Assembly (NCBI GenBank): GCA_033782935.1
Contig: JAWQEG010000490.1
Location: 1,518,001-1,582,000 of the forward strand
Source of the DNA: Petrolisthes cinctipes
Lineage: Eukaryota; Arthropoda; Malacostraca; Decapoda; Porcellanidae
Direction of reading: 5' to 3'
DNA: 64,000 nt
Part shown: positions 25,224-34,471 of the stretch, piece after piece
Numbering within the stretch: position 1 is the stretch's first letter
Layout of the letters: each line of letters begins with the position of its first letter
Translations under genes and position numbers: made by a program
Notes under the pieces: model-generated
Told to the model about the DNA's origin: nothing
Seen by the model: the letters and a program-made list of their open reading frames with translations, nothing else
Database searches by the model: none

Positions 25224-27050
25224 TTAGCATGTTTTTAGCCTATATTTTGAAAATATTCTAGCAATGAGTAGGCATGTACAGATTGCTTCTGGGACCCCAA
25301 AATATTGAATTTTCGGGTGTTTTGAGCCTGAATTTGAGATATAAACGGGTACAGAAGATACATGCACATATTGACTTTGGGCACCAAAAATATCGATTTT
25401 CAGCATGTTTTGGGCCTGAATTTTGAAAATACTCTAACACGGAGTAGGCATGTACAGATCGCTTCTGGGACCCCAAAATATCGAATTTTCGGGTGTTTAG
25501 GGCCAGAATTTGAGATATAAACGGGTACAGAAGATGCATGCACATATCGACTTTTGGGCACCTAAAAGATCGATTTTCAGTATGTTTTTGGCCTGTATTT
25601 TGAAAATACTCTATCACGGAGTAGGCATGTACAGATACCTTCTGATACCTCTAAATATCGAATTTTCGGGTGTTTTGGGACTGAATTTGAGATATCGATT
25701 TTTTGGCACCTAAAATGTCGAGTTTTAGCATGTTTTTAGCCTATATTTTGAAAATATTCTAGCACTGAGTAGGCATGTACAGATTGCTTCTGGGACCCCA
25801 AAATATTGAATTTTTGGGTGTTTTGAGCCTGAATTTGAGATATAAACGGGTACAGAAGATACATGCACATATTGACTTTGGGCACCAAAAATATCGATTT
25901 TCAGCATGTTTTGGGCCTGAATTTTGAAAATACTCTAACACGGAGTAGGCATGTACAGATCGCTTCTGGGACCCCAAAATATCGAATTTTCGGGTGTTTA
26001 GGGCCAGAATTTGAGATATAAACGGGTACAGAAGATGCATGCACATATCGACTTTTGGGCACCTAAAAGATCGATTTTCAGTATGTTTTTGGCCTGTATT
26101 TTGAAAATACTCTAACACGGAGTAGGCATGTACAGATACCTTCTGGGACCTCTAAATATCTAATTTTCGGGTGTTTTGGGACTGAATTTGAGATATCGAC
26201 TTTTTGGCACCTAAAATGTCGATTTTTAGCATGTTTTTAGCCTATATTTTGAAAATATTCTAGCACTGTGTAGGCATGTACAGATTGCTTCTGGGACCCC
26301 AAAATATTGATTTTTCGGGTGTTTTGAGCCTGAATTTGAGATATAAACGGGTACAGAAGATACATGCACATATTGACTTTGGGCATCTAAAATATCGATT
26401 TTCAGCATGTTTTGGGCCTGTATTTTGAAAATACTCTAACACTGAGTAGGCATGTACAGATTGCTTCTGGGACCCCAAAATATTGAATTTTCGGGTGTTT
26501 TGAGCCTAAATTTGAGATATAAACGGGTACTGAAGATGCATGCACATATCGACTTTTGTGCACCTAAAAGATCGATTTTCATTATGTTTTGAGCATGTAT
26601 TTTGAAAATACTCTAACACGGAGTAGGCATGTACAGATCGCTTCTGGGACCCCTAAATATCGAATTTTCGGGTGTTTTGGGACTGAATTTGAGATATCGA
26701 CTTTTTGGCACCTAAAAGATCGATTTTTAGCATGTTTTTAGCCTATATTTTGAAAATATTCTAGCACTGAGTAGGCATGTACAGATTGCTTCTGGGACCC
26801 CAAAATATTGAATTTTCGGGTGTTTTGAGCCTGAATTTGAGATATAAACGGGTACAGAAGATACATGCACATATTGACTTTGGGCACCAAAAATATCGAT
26901 TTTCAGCATGTTTTGGGCCTGAATTTTGAAAATACTCTAACACAGAGTAGGCATGTACAGATCGCTTCTGGGACCCCTAAATATCGAATTTTCGGGTGTT
27001 TTGGGACTGAATTTGAGATATCGACTTTTTGGCACCTAAAAGATCGATTT
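25224..27050 (+). repeat. Tandem segmental duplication, copy 1 (1,827 bp)
   Basis: Three trimers (A, A, B) plus a 324-bp dimer form a unit repeated at once downstream. Linking private variants are GAATTTTTGGGTG near 25,808 and 27,635, AATATCTAATTTTC near 26,155 and 27,982, GAGCCTAAATTTGAG near 26,500 and 28,327, and CATTATGTTTTGAG near 26,579 and 28,406. The length is 3 x 501 + 324. Confidence 0.87.
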
Positions 27051-27096
27051 TTAGCATGTTTTTAGCCTATATTTTGAAAATATTCTAGCAATGAGT
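26773..27096 (+). repeat. 324-bp dimer: a(A) followed directly by c(B)
   Basis: A complete a(A) monomer of 176 bp, ending CTAACACAGAG, is followed directly by a c(B) monomer of 148 bp. The b monomer is missing. In the second copy of the 1,827-bp block the same place (28,600-29,100) still has a b(A) monomer before c(B). The b monomer was therefore lost in this copy or restored in the other. Confidence 0.83.
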
Positions 27097-28877
27097 AGGC
27101 ATGTACAGATTGCTTCTGGGACCCCAAAATATTGAATTTTCGGGTGTTTTGAGCCTGAATTTGAGATATAAACGGGTACAGAAGATACATGCACATATTG
27201 ACTTTGGGCACCAAAAATATCGATTTTCAGCATGTTTTGGGCCTGAATTTTGAAAATACTCTAACACGGAGTAGGCATGTACAGATCGCTTCTGGGACCC
27301 CAAAATATCGAATTTTCGGGTGTTTAGGGCCAGAATTTGAGATATAAACGGGTACAGAAGATGCATGCACATATCGACTTTTGGGCACCTAAAAGATCGA
27401 TTTTCAGTATGTTTTTGGCCTGTATTTTGAAAATACTCTATCACGGAGTAGGCATGTACAGATACCTTCTGATACCTCTAAATATCGAATTTTCGGGTGT
27501 TTTGGGACTGAATTTGAGATATCGATTTTTTGGCACCTAAAATGTCGAGTTTTAGCATGTTTTTAGCCTATATTTTGAAAATATTCTAGCACTGAGTAGG
27601 CATGTACAGATTGCTTCTGGGACCCCAAAATATTGAATTTTTGGGTGTTTTGAGCCTGAATTTGAGATATAAACGGGTACAGAAGATACATGCACATATT
27701 GACTTTGGGCACCAAAAATATCGATTTTCAGCATGTTTTGGGCCTGAATTTTGAAAATACTCTAACACGGAGTAGGCATGTACAGATCGCTTCTGGGACC
27801 CCAAAATATCGAATTTTCGGGTGTTTAGGGCCAGAATTTGAGATATAAACGGGTACAGAAGATGCATGCACATATCGACTTTTGGGCACCTAAAAGATCG
27901 ATTTTCAGTATGTTTTTGGCCTGTATTTTGAAAATACTCTAACACGGAGTAGGCATGTACAGATACCTTCTGGGACCTCTAAATATCTAATTTTCGGGTG
28001 TTTTGGGACTGAATTTGAGATATCGACTTTTTGGCACCTAAAATGTCGATTTTTAGCATGTTTTTAGCCTATATTTTGAAAATATTCTAGCACTGTGTAG
28101 GCATGTACAGATTGCTTCTGGGACCCCAAAATATTGATTTTTCGGGTGTTTTGAGCCTGAATTTGAGATATAAACGGGTACAGAAGATACATGCACATAT
28201 TGACTTTGGGCATCTAAAATATCGATTTTCAGCATGTTTTGGGCCTGTATTTTGAAAATACTCTAACACTGAGTAGGCATGTACAGATTGCTTCTGGGAC
28301 CCCAAAATATTGAATTTTCGGGTGTTTTGAGCCTAAATTTGAGATATAAACGGGTACTGAAGATGCATGCACATATCGACTTTTGTGCACCTAAAAGATC
28401 GATTTTCATTATGTTTTGAGCATGTATTTTGAAAATACTCTAACACGGAGTAGGCATGTACAGATCGCTTCTGGGACCCCTAAATATCGAATTTTCGGGT
28501 GTTTTGGGACTGAATTTGAGATATCGACTTTTTGGCACCTAAAAGATCGATTTTTAGCATGTTTTTAGCCTATATTTTGAAAATATTCTAGCACTGAGTA
28601 GGCATGTACAGATTGCTTCTGGGACCCCAAAATATTGAATTTTCGGGTGTTTTGAGCCTGAATTTGAGATATAAACGGGTACAGAAGATACATGCACATA
28701 TTGACTTTGGGCACCAAAAATATCGATTTTCAGCATGTTTTGGGCCTGAATTTTGAAAATACTCTAACACAGAGTAGGCATGTACAGATCGCTTCTGGGA
28801 CCCCAAAATATCGAATTTTCGGGTGTTTAGGGCCAGAATTTGAGATATAAACGGGTACAGAAGATGCATGCACATAT
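27051..28877 (+). repeat. Tandem segmental duplication, copy 2 (1,827 bp)
   Basis: Second copy of 25,224-27,050, with nearly all private variants kept. Its last trimer (from about 28,600) is a recombinant: a(A), then b(A) ending CTATCACGG, joined to c(B) with AGATCGCTTCTGGGACCCCT. Confidence 0.85.
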
Positions 28878-29299
28878 CGACTTTTGGGCACCTAAAAGAT
28901 CGATTTTCAGTATGTTTTTGGCCTGTATTTTGAAAATACTCTATCACGGAGTAGGCATGTACAGATCGCTTCTGGGACCCCTAAATATCGAATTTTCGGG
29001 TGTTTTGGGACTGAATTTGAGATATCGACTTTTTGGCACCTAAAAGATCGATTTTTAGCATGTTTTTAGCCTATATTTTGAAAATATTCTAGCACTGAGT
29101 AGGCATGTACAGATTGCTTCTGGGACCCCAAAATATTGAATTTTCGGGTGTTTTGAGCCTGAATTTGAGATATAAACGGGTACAGAAGATACATGCACAT
29201 ATTGACTTTGGGCACCAAAAATATCGATTTTCAGCATGTTTTGGGCCTGAATTTTGAAAATACTCTAACACGGAGTAGGCATGTACAGATCGCTTCTGG

Positions 29300-31455
29300 G
29301 ACCCCAAAATATCGAATTTTCGGGTGTTTAGGGCCAGAATTTGAGATATAAACGGGTACAGAAGATGCATGCACATATCGACTTTTGGGCACCTAAAAGA
29401 TCGATTTTCAGTATGTTTTTGGCCTGTATTTTGAAAATACTCTAACACGGAGTAGGCATGTACAGATACCTTCTGAGACCTCTAAATATCGAATTTTCGG
29501 GTGTTTTGGGACTGAATTTGAGATATCGATTTTCTGACACCTAAAATGTCGATTTTTAGCATGTTTTTAGCCTATATTTTGAAAATATTATAGCACTGTG
29601 TAGGCATGTACAGATTGCTTCTGGGACCCAAAATATTGAATTTTCGGGTGTTTTGAGCCTGAATTTGAGATATAAACGGGTACAGAAAATACATGCACAT
29701 ATTGACTTTGGGCATCTAAAATATCGATTTTCAGCATGTTTTGGGCCTGTATTTTGAAAATACTCTAACACTGAGTAGGCATGTACAGATTGCTTCTGGG
29801 ACCCCAAAATATTGAATTTTCTGGTGTTTTGAGCCTGAATTTGAGATATAAACGGGTACTGAAGATGCATGCACATATCGACTTTTGTGCACCTAAAAGA
29901 TCGATTTTCAGTATGTTTTGAGCATGTATTTTGAAAATACTCTAACACGGAGTAGGCATGTACAGATCGCTTCTGGGACCCCTAAATATCGAATTTTCGG
30001 GTGTTTTGGGACTGAATTTGAGATATCGACTTTTTGGCACGTAAAATGTCGATTTTTAGCATGTTTTTAGCCTATATTTTGAAAATATTCTAGCACTGTG
30101 TAGGCATGTACAGATTGCTTCTGGGACCCCAAAATATTGAATTTTCGGGTGTTTTGAGCCTGAATTTGAGATATAAACGGGTACAGAAGATACATGCACA
30201 TATTGACTTTGGGCACCTAAAAGATCGATTTTTAGCATATTTTTAGCCTATATTTTGAAAATATTCTAGCACTAAGTAGGCATGTACAGATTGCTTCTGG
30301 GACCCCAAAATATTGAATTTTCGGGTGTTTTGAGCCTGAATTTGAGATATAAACGGGTACAGAAGATACATGCACATATTGACTTTGGGCACCAAAAATA
30401 TCGATTTTCAGCATGTTTTGGGCCTGAATTTTGAAAATACTCTAACACGGAGTAGGCATGTACAGATCGCTTCTGGGACCCCAAAATATCGAATTTTCGG
30501 GTGTTTAGGGCCAGAATTTGAGATATAAACGGGTACAGAAGATGCATGCACATATCGACTTTTGGGAACCTAAAAGATCGATTTTCAGTATGTTTTTGGC
30601 CTGTATTTTGAAAATACTCTAACACGGAGTAGGCATGTACAGATACCTTCTGGGACCTCTAAATATCGAATTTTCGGGTGTTTTGGGACTGAATTTGAGA
30701 TATCGATTTTTTGGCACCTAAAATGTCGATTTTTAGCATGTTTTTAGCCTATATTTTGAAAATATTCTAGCACTGTGTAGGCATGTACAGATTGCTTCTG
30801 GGACCCCAAAATATTGAATTTTCGGGTGTTTTGAGCCTGAATTTGAGATATAAACGGGTACAGAAGATACATGCACATATTGACTTTGTGCACCTAAAAG
30901 ATCGATTTTTAGCATTTTTTTAGCCTATATTTTGAAAATATTCTAGCACTAAGTAGGCATGTACAGATTGCTTCTGGGACCCCAAAATATTGAATTTTCG
31001 GGTGTTTTGAGCCTGAATTTGAGATATAAACGGGTACAGAAGATACATGCACATATTGACTTTGGGCACCAAAAATATCGATTTTCAGCATGTTTTGGGC
31101 CTGAATTTTGAAAATACTCTAACACGGAGTAGGCATGTACAGATCGCTTCTGGGACCCCAAAATATCGAATTTTCGGGTGTTTAGGGCCAGAATTTGAGA
31201 TATAAACGGGTACAGAAGATGCATGCACATATCGACTTTTGGGCACCTAAAAGATCGATTTTCAGTATGTTTTAGGCCTGTATTTTGAAAATACTCTAAC
31301 ACGGAGTAGGCATGTACAGATACCTTCTGGGACCTCTAAATATCGAATTTTCGGGTGTTTTGGGACTGAATTTCAGATATCGACTTTTTGGCACCTAAAA
31401 TGTCGATTTTTAGCATGTTTCTAGCCTATATTTTGAAAATATTCTAGCACTGTGT
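29300..31455 (+). repeat. Segmental copy of 11.1-13.3 kb (18,178-bp spacing)
   Basis: This block repeats an A trimer end, a B trimer and the two hybrid tetramers found at 11.1-13.3 kb. Linking variants are TTCTGAGACC near 11,293 and 29,471, GGCACGTAAAATG near 11,860 and 30,038, AGCATATTTTTAGCC near 12,058 and 30,236, and CACTAAGTAGG. The offset is 18,178 and then 18,177 after the extra T of the earlier copy. The two tetramers are 30,102-30,778 and 30,779-31,455, each 677 bp. Confidence 0.86.
30102..30277 (+). repeat. Hybrid a/c monomer (176 bp)
   Basis: Opens the first tetramer of this copy. It has the same class a to class c(B) junction as at 904 and 11,924, plus AGCATATTTTTAGCC. The companion hybrid at 30,779-30,954 has GACTTTGTGCACC and AGCATTTTTTTAGCC. 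Confidence 0.84.
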
Positions 31456-32958
31456 AGGCATGTACAGATTGCTTCTGGGACCCCAAAATATTGATTTTTC
31501 GGGTGTTTTGAGCTTGAATTTGAGATATAAACAGGTACAGAATATACATGCACATATTGACTTTGGGTATCTAAAATATCGATTTTCAGCATGTTTTTGG
31601 CCTGTATTTTGAAAATACTCTAACACTGAGTAGGCATGTACAGATTGCTTCTGGGACCCCAAAATATTGAATTTTCGGGTGTTTTGAGCCTGAATTTGAG
31701 ATATAAACGGGTACTGAAGATGCATGCACATATCGACTTTTGTGCACCTAAAAGATCGATTTTCAGTATGTTTTGAGCATGTATTTTGAAAATACTCTAA
31801 CACGGAGTAGGCATGTACAGATCGCTTCTGGGACCCCTAAATATCGAATTTTCGGGTGTTTTGGGACTGAATTTGAGATATCGACTTTTTGGCACCTAAA
31901 AGATCGATTTTTAGCATGTTTTTAGCCTATATTTTGAAAATATTCTAGCAATGAGTAGGCATGTACAGATTGCTTCTGGGACCCCAAAATATTGAATTTT
32001 CGGGTGTTTTGAGCCTGAATTTGAGATATAAACGGGTACAGAAGATACATGCACATATTGACTTTGGGCACCAAAAATATCGATTTTCAGCATGTTTTGG
32101 GCCTGAATTTTGAAAATACTCTAACACGGAGTAGGCATGTACAGATTGCTTTTGGGACCCCAAAATATCGAATTTTAGGGTGTTTAGGGCCAGAATTTAA
32201 GATATAAACGGGTACAGAAGATGCATGCACATATCGACTTTTGGGCACCTAAAAGATCGATTTTCAGTATGTTTTTGGCCTGTATTTTGAAAATACTCTA
32301 TCACGGAGTAGGCATGTACAGATACCTTCTGATACCTCTAAATATCGAATTTTCGGGTGTTTTGGGACTGAATTTGAGATATCGATTTTTTGGCACCTAA
32401 AATGTCGAGTTTTAGCATGTTTTTAGCCTATATTTTGAAAATATTCTAGCACTGTGTAGGCATGTACAGATTGCTTCTGGGACCCCAAAATATTGAATTT
32501 TCGGGTGTTTTGAGCCTGAATTTGAGATATAAACGGGTACAGAAGATACATGCACATATTGACTTTGGGCATCTAAAATATCGATTTTCAGCATGTTTTG
32601 GGCCTGTATTTTGAAAATACTCTAACACTGAGTAGGCATGTACAGATTGCTTCTGGGACCCCAAAATATTGAATTTTCGGGTGTTTTGAGCCTGAATTTG
32701 AGATATAAACGGGTACTGAAGATGCATACACATATCGACTTTTGTGCACCTAAAAGATCGATTTTCAGTATGTTTTGAGCATGTATTTTGAAAATACTCT
32801 AACACGGAGTAGGCATGTACAGATCGCTTCTGGGACCCCTAAATATCGAATTTTCGGGTGTTTTGGGACTGAATTTGAGATATCGACTTTTTGGCACCTA
32901 AAAGATCGATTTTTAGCATGTTTTTAGCCTATATTTTGAAAATATTCTAGCAATGAGT

Positions 32959-33134
32959 AGGCATGTACAGATTGCTTCTGGGACCCCAAAATATTGAATT
33001 TTCGGGTGTTTTGAGCCTGAATTTGAGATATAAACGGGTACAGAAGATACATGCACATATTGACTTTGGGCACCAAAAATATCGATTTTCAGCATGTTTT
33101 GGGCCTGAATTTTGAAAATACTCTAACACGGAGT
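32959..33134 (+). repeat. Monomer class a, A version (176 bp)
   Basis: First monomer of trimer A. Diagnostic features are TATTGACTTTGGGCACC followed by an A-run and ATATCGA (no CTA before it), the TTTTGGGCCTGAATTTTG stretch, and TACAGAAGATACATGC in the second half. Unlike b(A) and c it carries TG instead of CG at AGATTGCTTC, AATATTGAAT and ATATTGACTT. It is 1 bp shorter than class b. Confidence 0.9.
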
Positions 33135-33155
33135 AGGCATGTACAGATCGCTTTT

Positions 33156-33244
33156 GGGACCCCAAAATATCGAATTTTCGGGTGTTTAGGGCCAGAATTT
33201 AAGATATAAACGGGTACAGAAGATGCATGCACATATCGACTTTT
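33156..33244 (+). repeat. Half-monomer H2 (89 bp)
   Basis: This half begins GGGACCCC and ends before GGGCACC. Aligned without gaps to the neighbouring 88-bp half at 33,245, it matches at about 55 of 88 positions (hand count on the consensus b form). Shared blocks include AAAA.ATCGA, the TTT..GGCC.G core, and CATG.ACA.ATCG near the end. The monomer therefore arose from duplication of an older repeat of about 88 bp. Confidence 0.75.
33224..33231. repeat. TGCATGCA palindrome in b monomers
   Basis: This 8-bp perfect palindrome, containing GCATGC, occurs in the second half of most b monomers. It is absent from a monomers (GATACATGCAC) and from c monomers, where the segment is deleted. It is lost in b(B) copies reading GATGCATACAC. 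It therefore marks one position per trimer. Confidence 0.75.
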
Positions 33245-33332
33245 GGGCACCTAAAAGATCGATTTTCAGTATGTTTTTGGCCTGTATTTTGAAAATACTC
33301 TATCACGGAGTAGGCATGTACAGATACCTTCT
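33245..33332 (+). repeat. Half-monomer H1 (88 bp)
   Basis: This half begins GGGCACCTAAAAGATCG and ends before the next GGGACC-like start. It is the partner of the 89-bp half upstream, at about 62% ungapped identity. The match is uneven: it is strong in the first 50 bases and in CATGTACAGATCG, and weak in the CTCTAACACGG segment, which corresponds to AAACGGGTACAG in the other half. Confidence 0.75.
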
Positions 33333-33380
33333 GATACCTCTAAATATCGAATTTTCGGGTGTTTTGGGACTGAATTTGAG

Positions 33381-33384
33381 ATAT
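33381..33384 (+). other. Deletion scar of the c monomer (ATAT microhomology)
   Basis: In the full-length b monomer two ATAT copies start 29 bp apart (33,204 and 33,233). In the c monomer only one ATAT remains, joined directly to CGA, and exactly 29 bp are missing. This is the expected product of replication slippage or microhomology-mediated deletion between direct repeats. The same scar sits in every typical c monomer of the array. Confidence 0.85.
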
Positions 33385-33431
33385 CGATTTTTTGGCACCT
33401 AAAATGTCGAGTTTTAGCATGTTTTTAGCCT

Positions 33432-33446
33432 ATATTTTGAAAATAT
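33432..33446. repeat. Short dyad symmetry ATATTTT-G-AAAATAT
   Basis: This is a perfect inverted repeat with 7-bp arms around a single G, in the c monomer. The a and b monomers carry a 6-bp-arm form (TATTTT-G-AAAATA, for example at 51-63). It recurs about once per monomer, so an ordered series of short AT-rich dyads runs through the array. A single-base loop makes a stable hairpin unlikely; a protein-binding or bending role is speculative. Confidence 0.7.
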
Positions 33447-33459
33447 TCTAGCACTGTGT

Positions 33460-33635
33460 AGGCATGTACAGATTGCTTCTGGGACCCCAAAATATTGAAT
33501 TTTCGGGTGTTTTGAGCCTGAATTTGAGATATAAACGGGTACAGAAGATACATGCACATATTGACTTTGGGCATCTAAAATATCGATTTTCAGCATGTTT
33601 TGGGCCTGTATTTTGAAAATACTCTAACACTGAGT
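33460..33635 (+). repeat. Monomer class a, B version (176 bp)
   Basis: First monomer of trimer B. It matches class a of trimer A through its first half, including TACAGAAGATACATGC and TATTGACTTTGGGCA. It then has TCTAAAATATCGA instead of an uninterrupted A-run, GGGCCTGTATTTTG instead of GGGCCTGAATTTTG, and CTAACACTGAG at its end. Some B copies have GGGACCCAAAA with one C fewer, which makes the trimer 500 bp. Confidence 0.9.
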
Positions 33636-33812
33636 AGGCATGTACAGATTGCTTCTGGGACCCCAAAATATTGAATTTTCGGGTGTTTTGAGCCTGAATT
33701 TGAGATATAAACGGGTACTGAAGATGCATACACATATCGACTTTTGTGCACCTAAAAGATCGATTTTCAGTATGTTTTGAGCATGTATTTTGAAAATACT
33801 CTAACACGGAGT
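33636..33812 (+). repeat. Monomer class b, B version (177 bp)
   Basis: Second monomer of trimer B. Diagnostic features are GGGTACTGAAGATGC (CTG where other classes have CAG), ATCGACTTTTGTGCACC with its GTGCAC palindrome, and TATGTTTTGAGCATG. Its first half is closer to class a (GTTTTGAGCCTG) than to b(A). Copies vary between GATGCATGCAC and GATGCATACAC, and that variant can be used to follow sub-families. Confidence 0.9.
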
Positions 33813-33960
33813 AGGCATGTACAGATCGCTTCTGGGACCCCTAAATATCGAATTTTCGGGTGTTTTGGGACTGAATTTGAGATATCGACTTTTTGGCACC
33901 TAAAAGATCGATTTTTAGCATGTTTTTAGCCTATATTTTGAAAATATTCTAGCAATGAGT
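33813..33960 (+). repeat. Monomer class c, B version (148 bp, 29-bp deletion)
   Basis: Third monomer of trimer B. It carries the same 29-bp deletion as c(A) but has AGATCGCTTCTG, GACCCCTAAATATCG, GAGATATCGACTTTTTGG and AAAAGATCGA. It ends in CACTGAGTAGG or CAATGAGTAGG. The identical deletion point in both c versions shows that the deletion came before the A/B split. Confidence 0.9.
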
Positions 33961-34458
33961 AGGCATGTACAGATTGCTTCTGGGACCCCAAAATATTGAA
34001 TTTTCGGGTGTTTTGAGCCTGAATTTGAGATATAAACGGGTACAGAAGATACATGCACATATTGACTTTGGGCACCAAAAATATCGATTTTCAGCATGTT
34101 TTGGGCCTGAATTTTGAAAATACTCTAACACGGAGTAGGCATGTACAGATCGCTTCTGGGACCCCAAAATATCGAATTTTCGGGTGTTTAGGGCCAGAAT
34201 TTGAGATATAAACGGGTACAGAAGATGCATGCACATATCGACTTTTGGGCACCTAAAAGATCGATTTTCAGTATGTTTTTGGCCTGTATTTTGAAAATAC
34301 TCTAACACGGAGTAGGCATGTACAGATACCTTCTGGGACCTCTAAATATCGAATTTTCGGGTGTTTTGGGACTGAATTTGAGATATCGATTTTTTGACAC
34401 CTAAAATGTCGATTTTTAGCATGTTTTTAGCCTATATTTTGAAAATATTATAGCACTG

Positions 34459-34471
34459 TGTGCCTGGCATG
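34459..34471 (+). repeat. Landmark insertion variant TGTGCCTGGCATG (1 of 3)
   Basis: The usual GTGTAGGCATG is replaced by GTGTGCCTGGCATG, a net gain of 3 bp. The identical change recurs at about 35,463 and 38,471, offsets of 1,004 and 4,012 bp. Such a specific multi-base change is very unlikely to arise three times, so it tags copies of one ancestral B trimer. Confidence 0.88.

Larger units (their letters stand above)
33135..33311 (+). repeat. Monomer class b, A version (177 bp)
   Basis: Second monomer of trimer A and the full-length form. Diagnostic features are GTGTTTAGGGCCAG in place of the GTGTTTTGAGCCTG of other classes, GATGCATGCACATATCG, CTTTTGGGCACC and TATGTTTTTGGCCTG. It usually ends in CTCTAACACGGAG or CTCTATCACGGAG. 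This class retains CG at sites where a monomers have TG. The present copy carries local variants (CTTTTGGG and TTTAAGATAT) that also occur in neighbouring copies. Confidence 0.9.
33312..33459 (+). repeat. Monomer class c, A version (148 bp, 29-bp deletion)
   Basis: Third monomer of trimer A. Diagnostic features are AGATACCTTCTG, then ACCTCTAAATATCG, then GAGATATCGATTTTTTGG, and AAAATGTCGA. It ends CACTGTGTAGG. It is 29 bp shorter than class b because the block starting AAACGGGTACAG and ending CACATAT is missing. The present copy has CTGATACCTCT, whereas many others have CTGGGACCTCT. Confidence 0.9.
32959..33960 (+). repeat. Reference 1,002-bp hexameric higher-order repeat (trimer A + trimer B)
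   Basis: This is a clean example of the main higher-order unit: a(A) 176, b(A) 177, c(A) 148, a(B) 176, b(B) 177 and c(B) 148 bp, which sum to exactly 1,002 bp. Trimers A and B share the same a-b-c plan, including the shortened c monomer. They differ at fixed positions, so B cannot be a recent copy of A. The same six-monomer order recurs on both sides of it across 31.5-39.0 kb. The phase chosen here starts at the landmark AGG and is arbitrary. Confidence 0.93.

Noticed and set aside
33636..33812. Promoter, tRNA-like internal box or terminator in the monomer
   Set aside because: AT-rich stretches and T-runs recur in every monomer, but I see no paired A/B boxes, no TATA element at a sensible distance from a start, and no stable hairpin followed by T residues. 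Satellite transcription cannot be judged from sequence alone.
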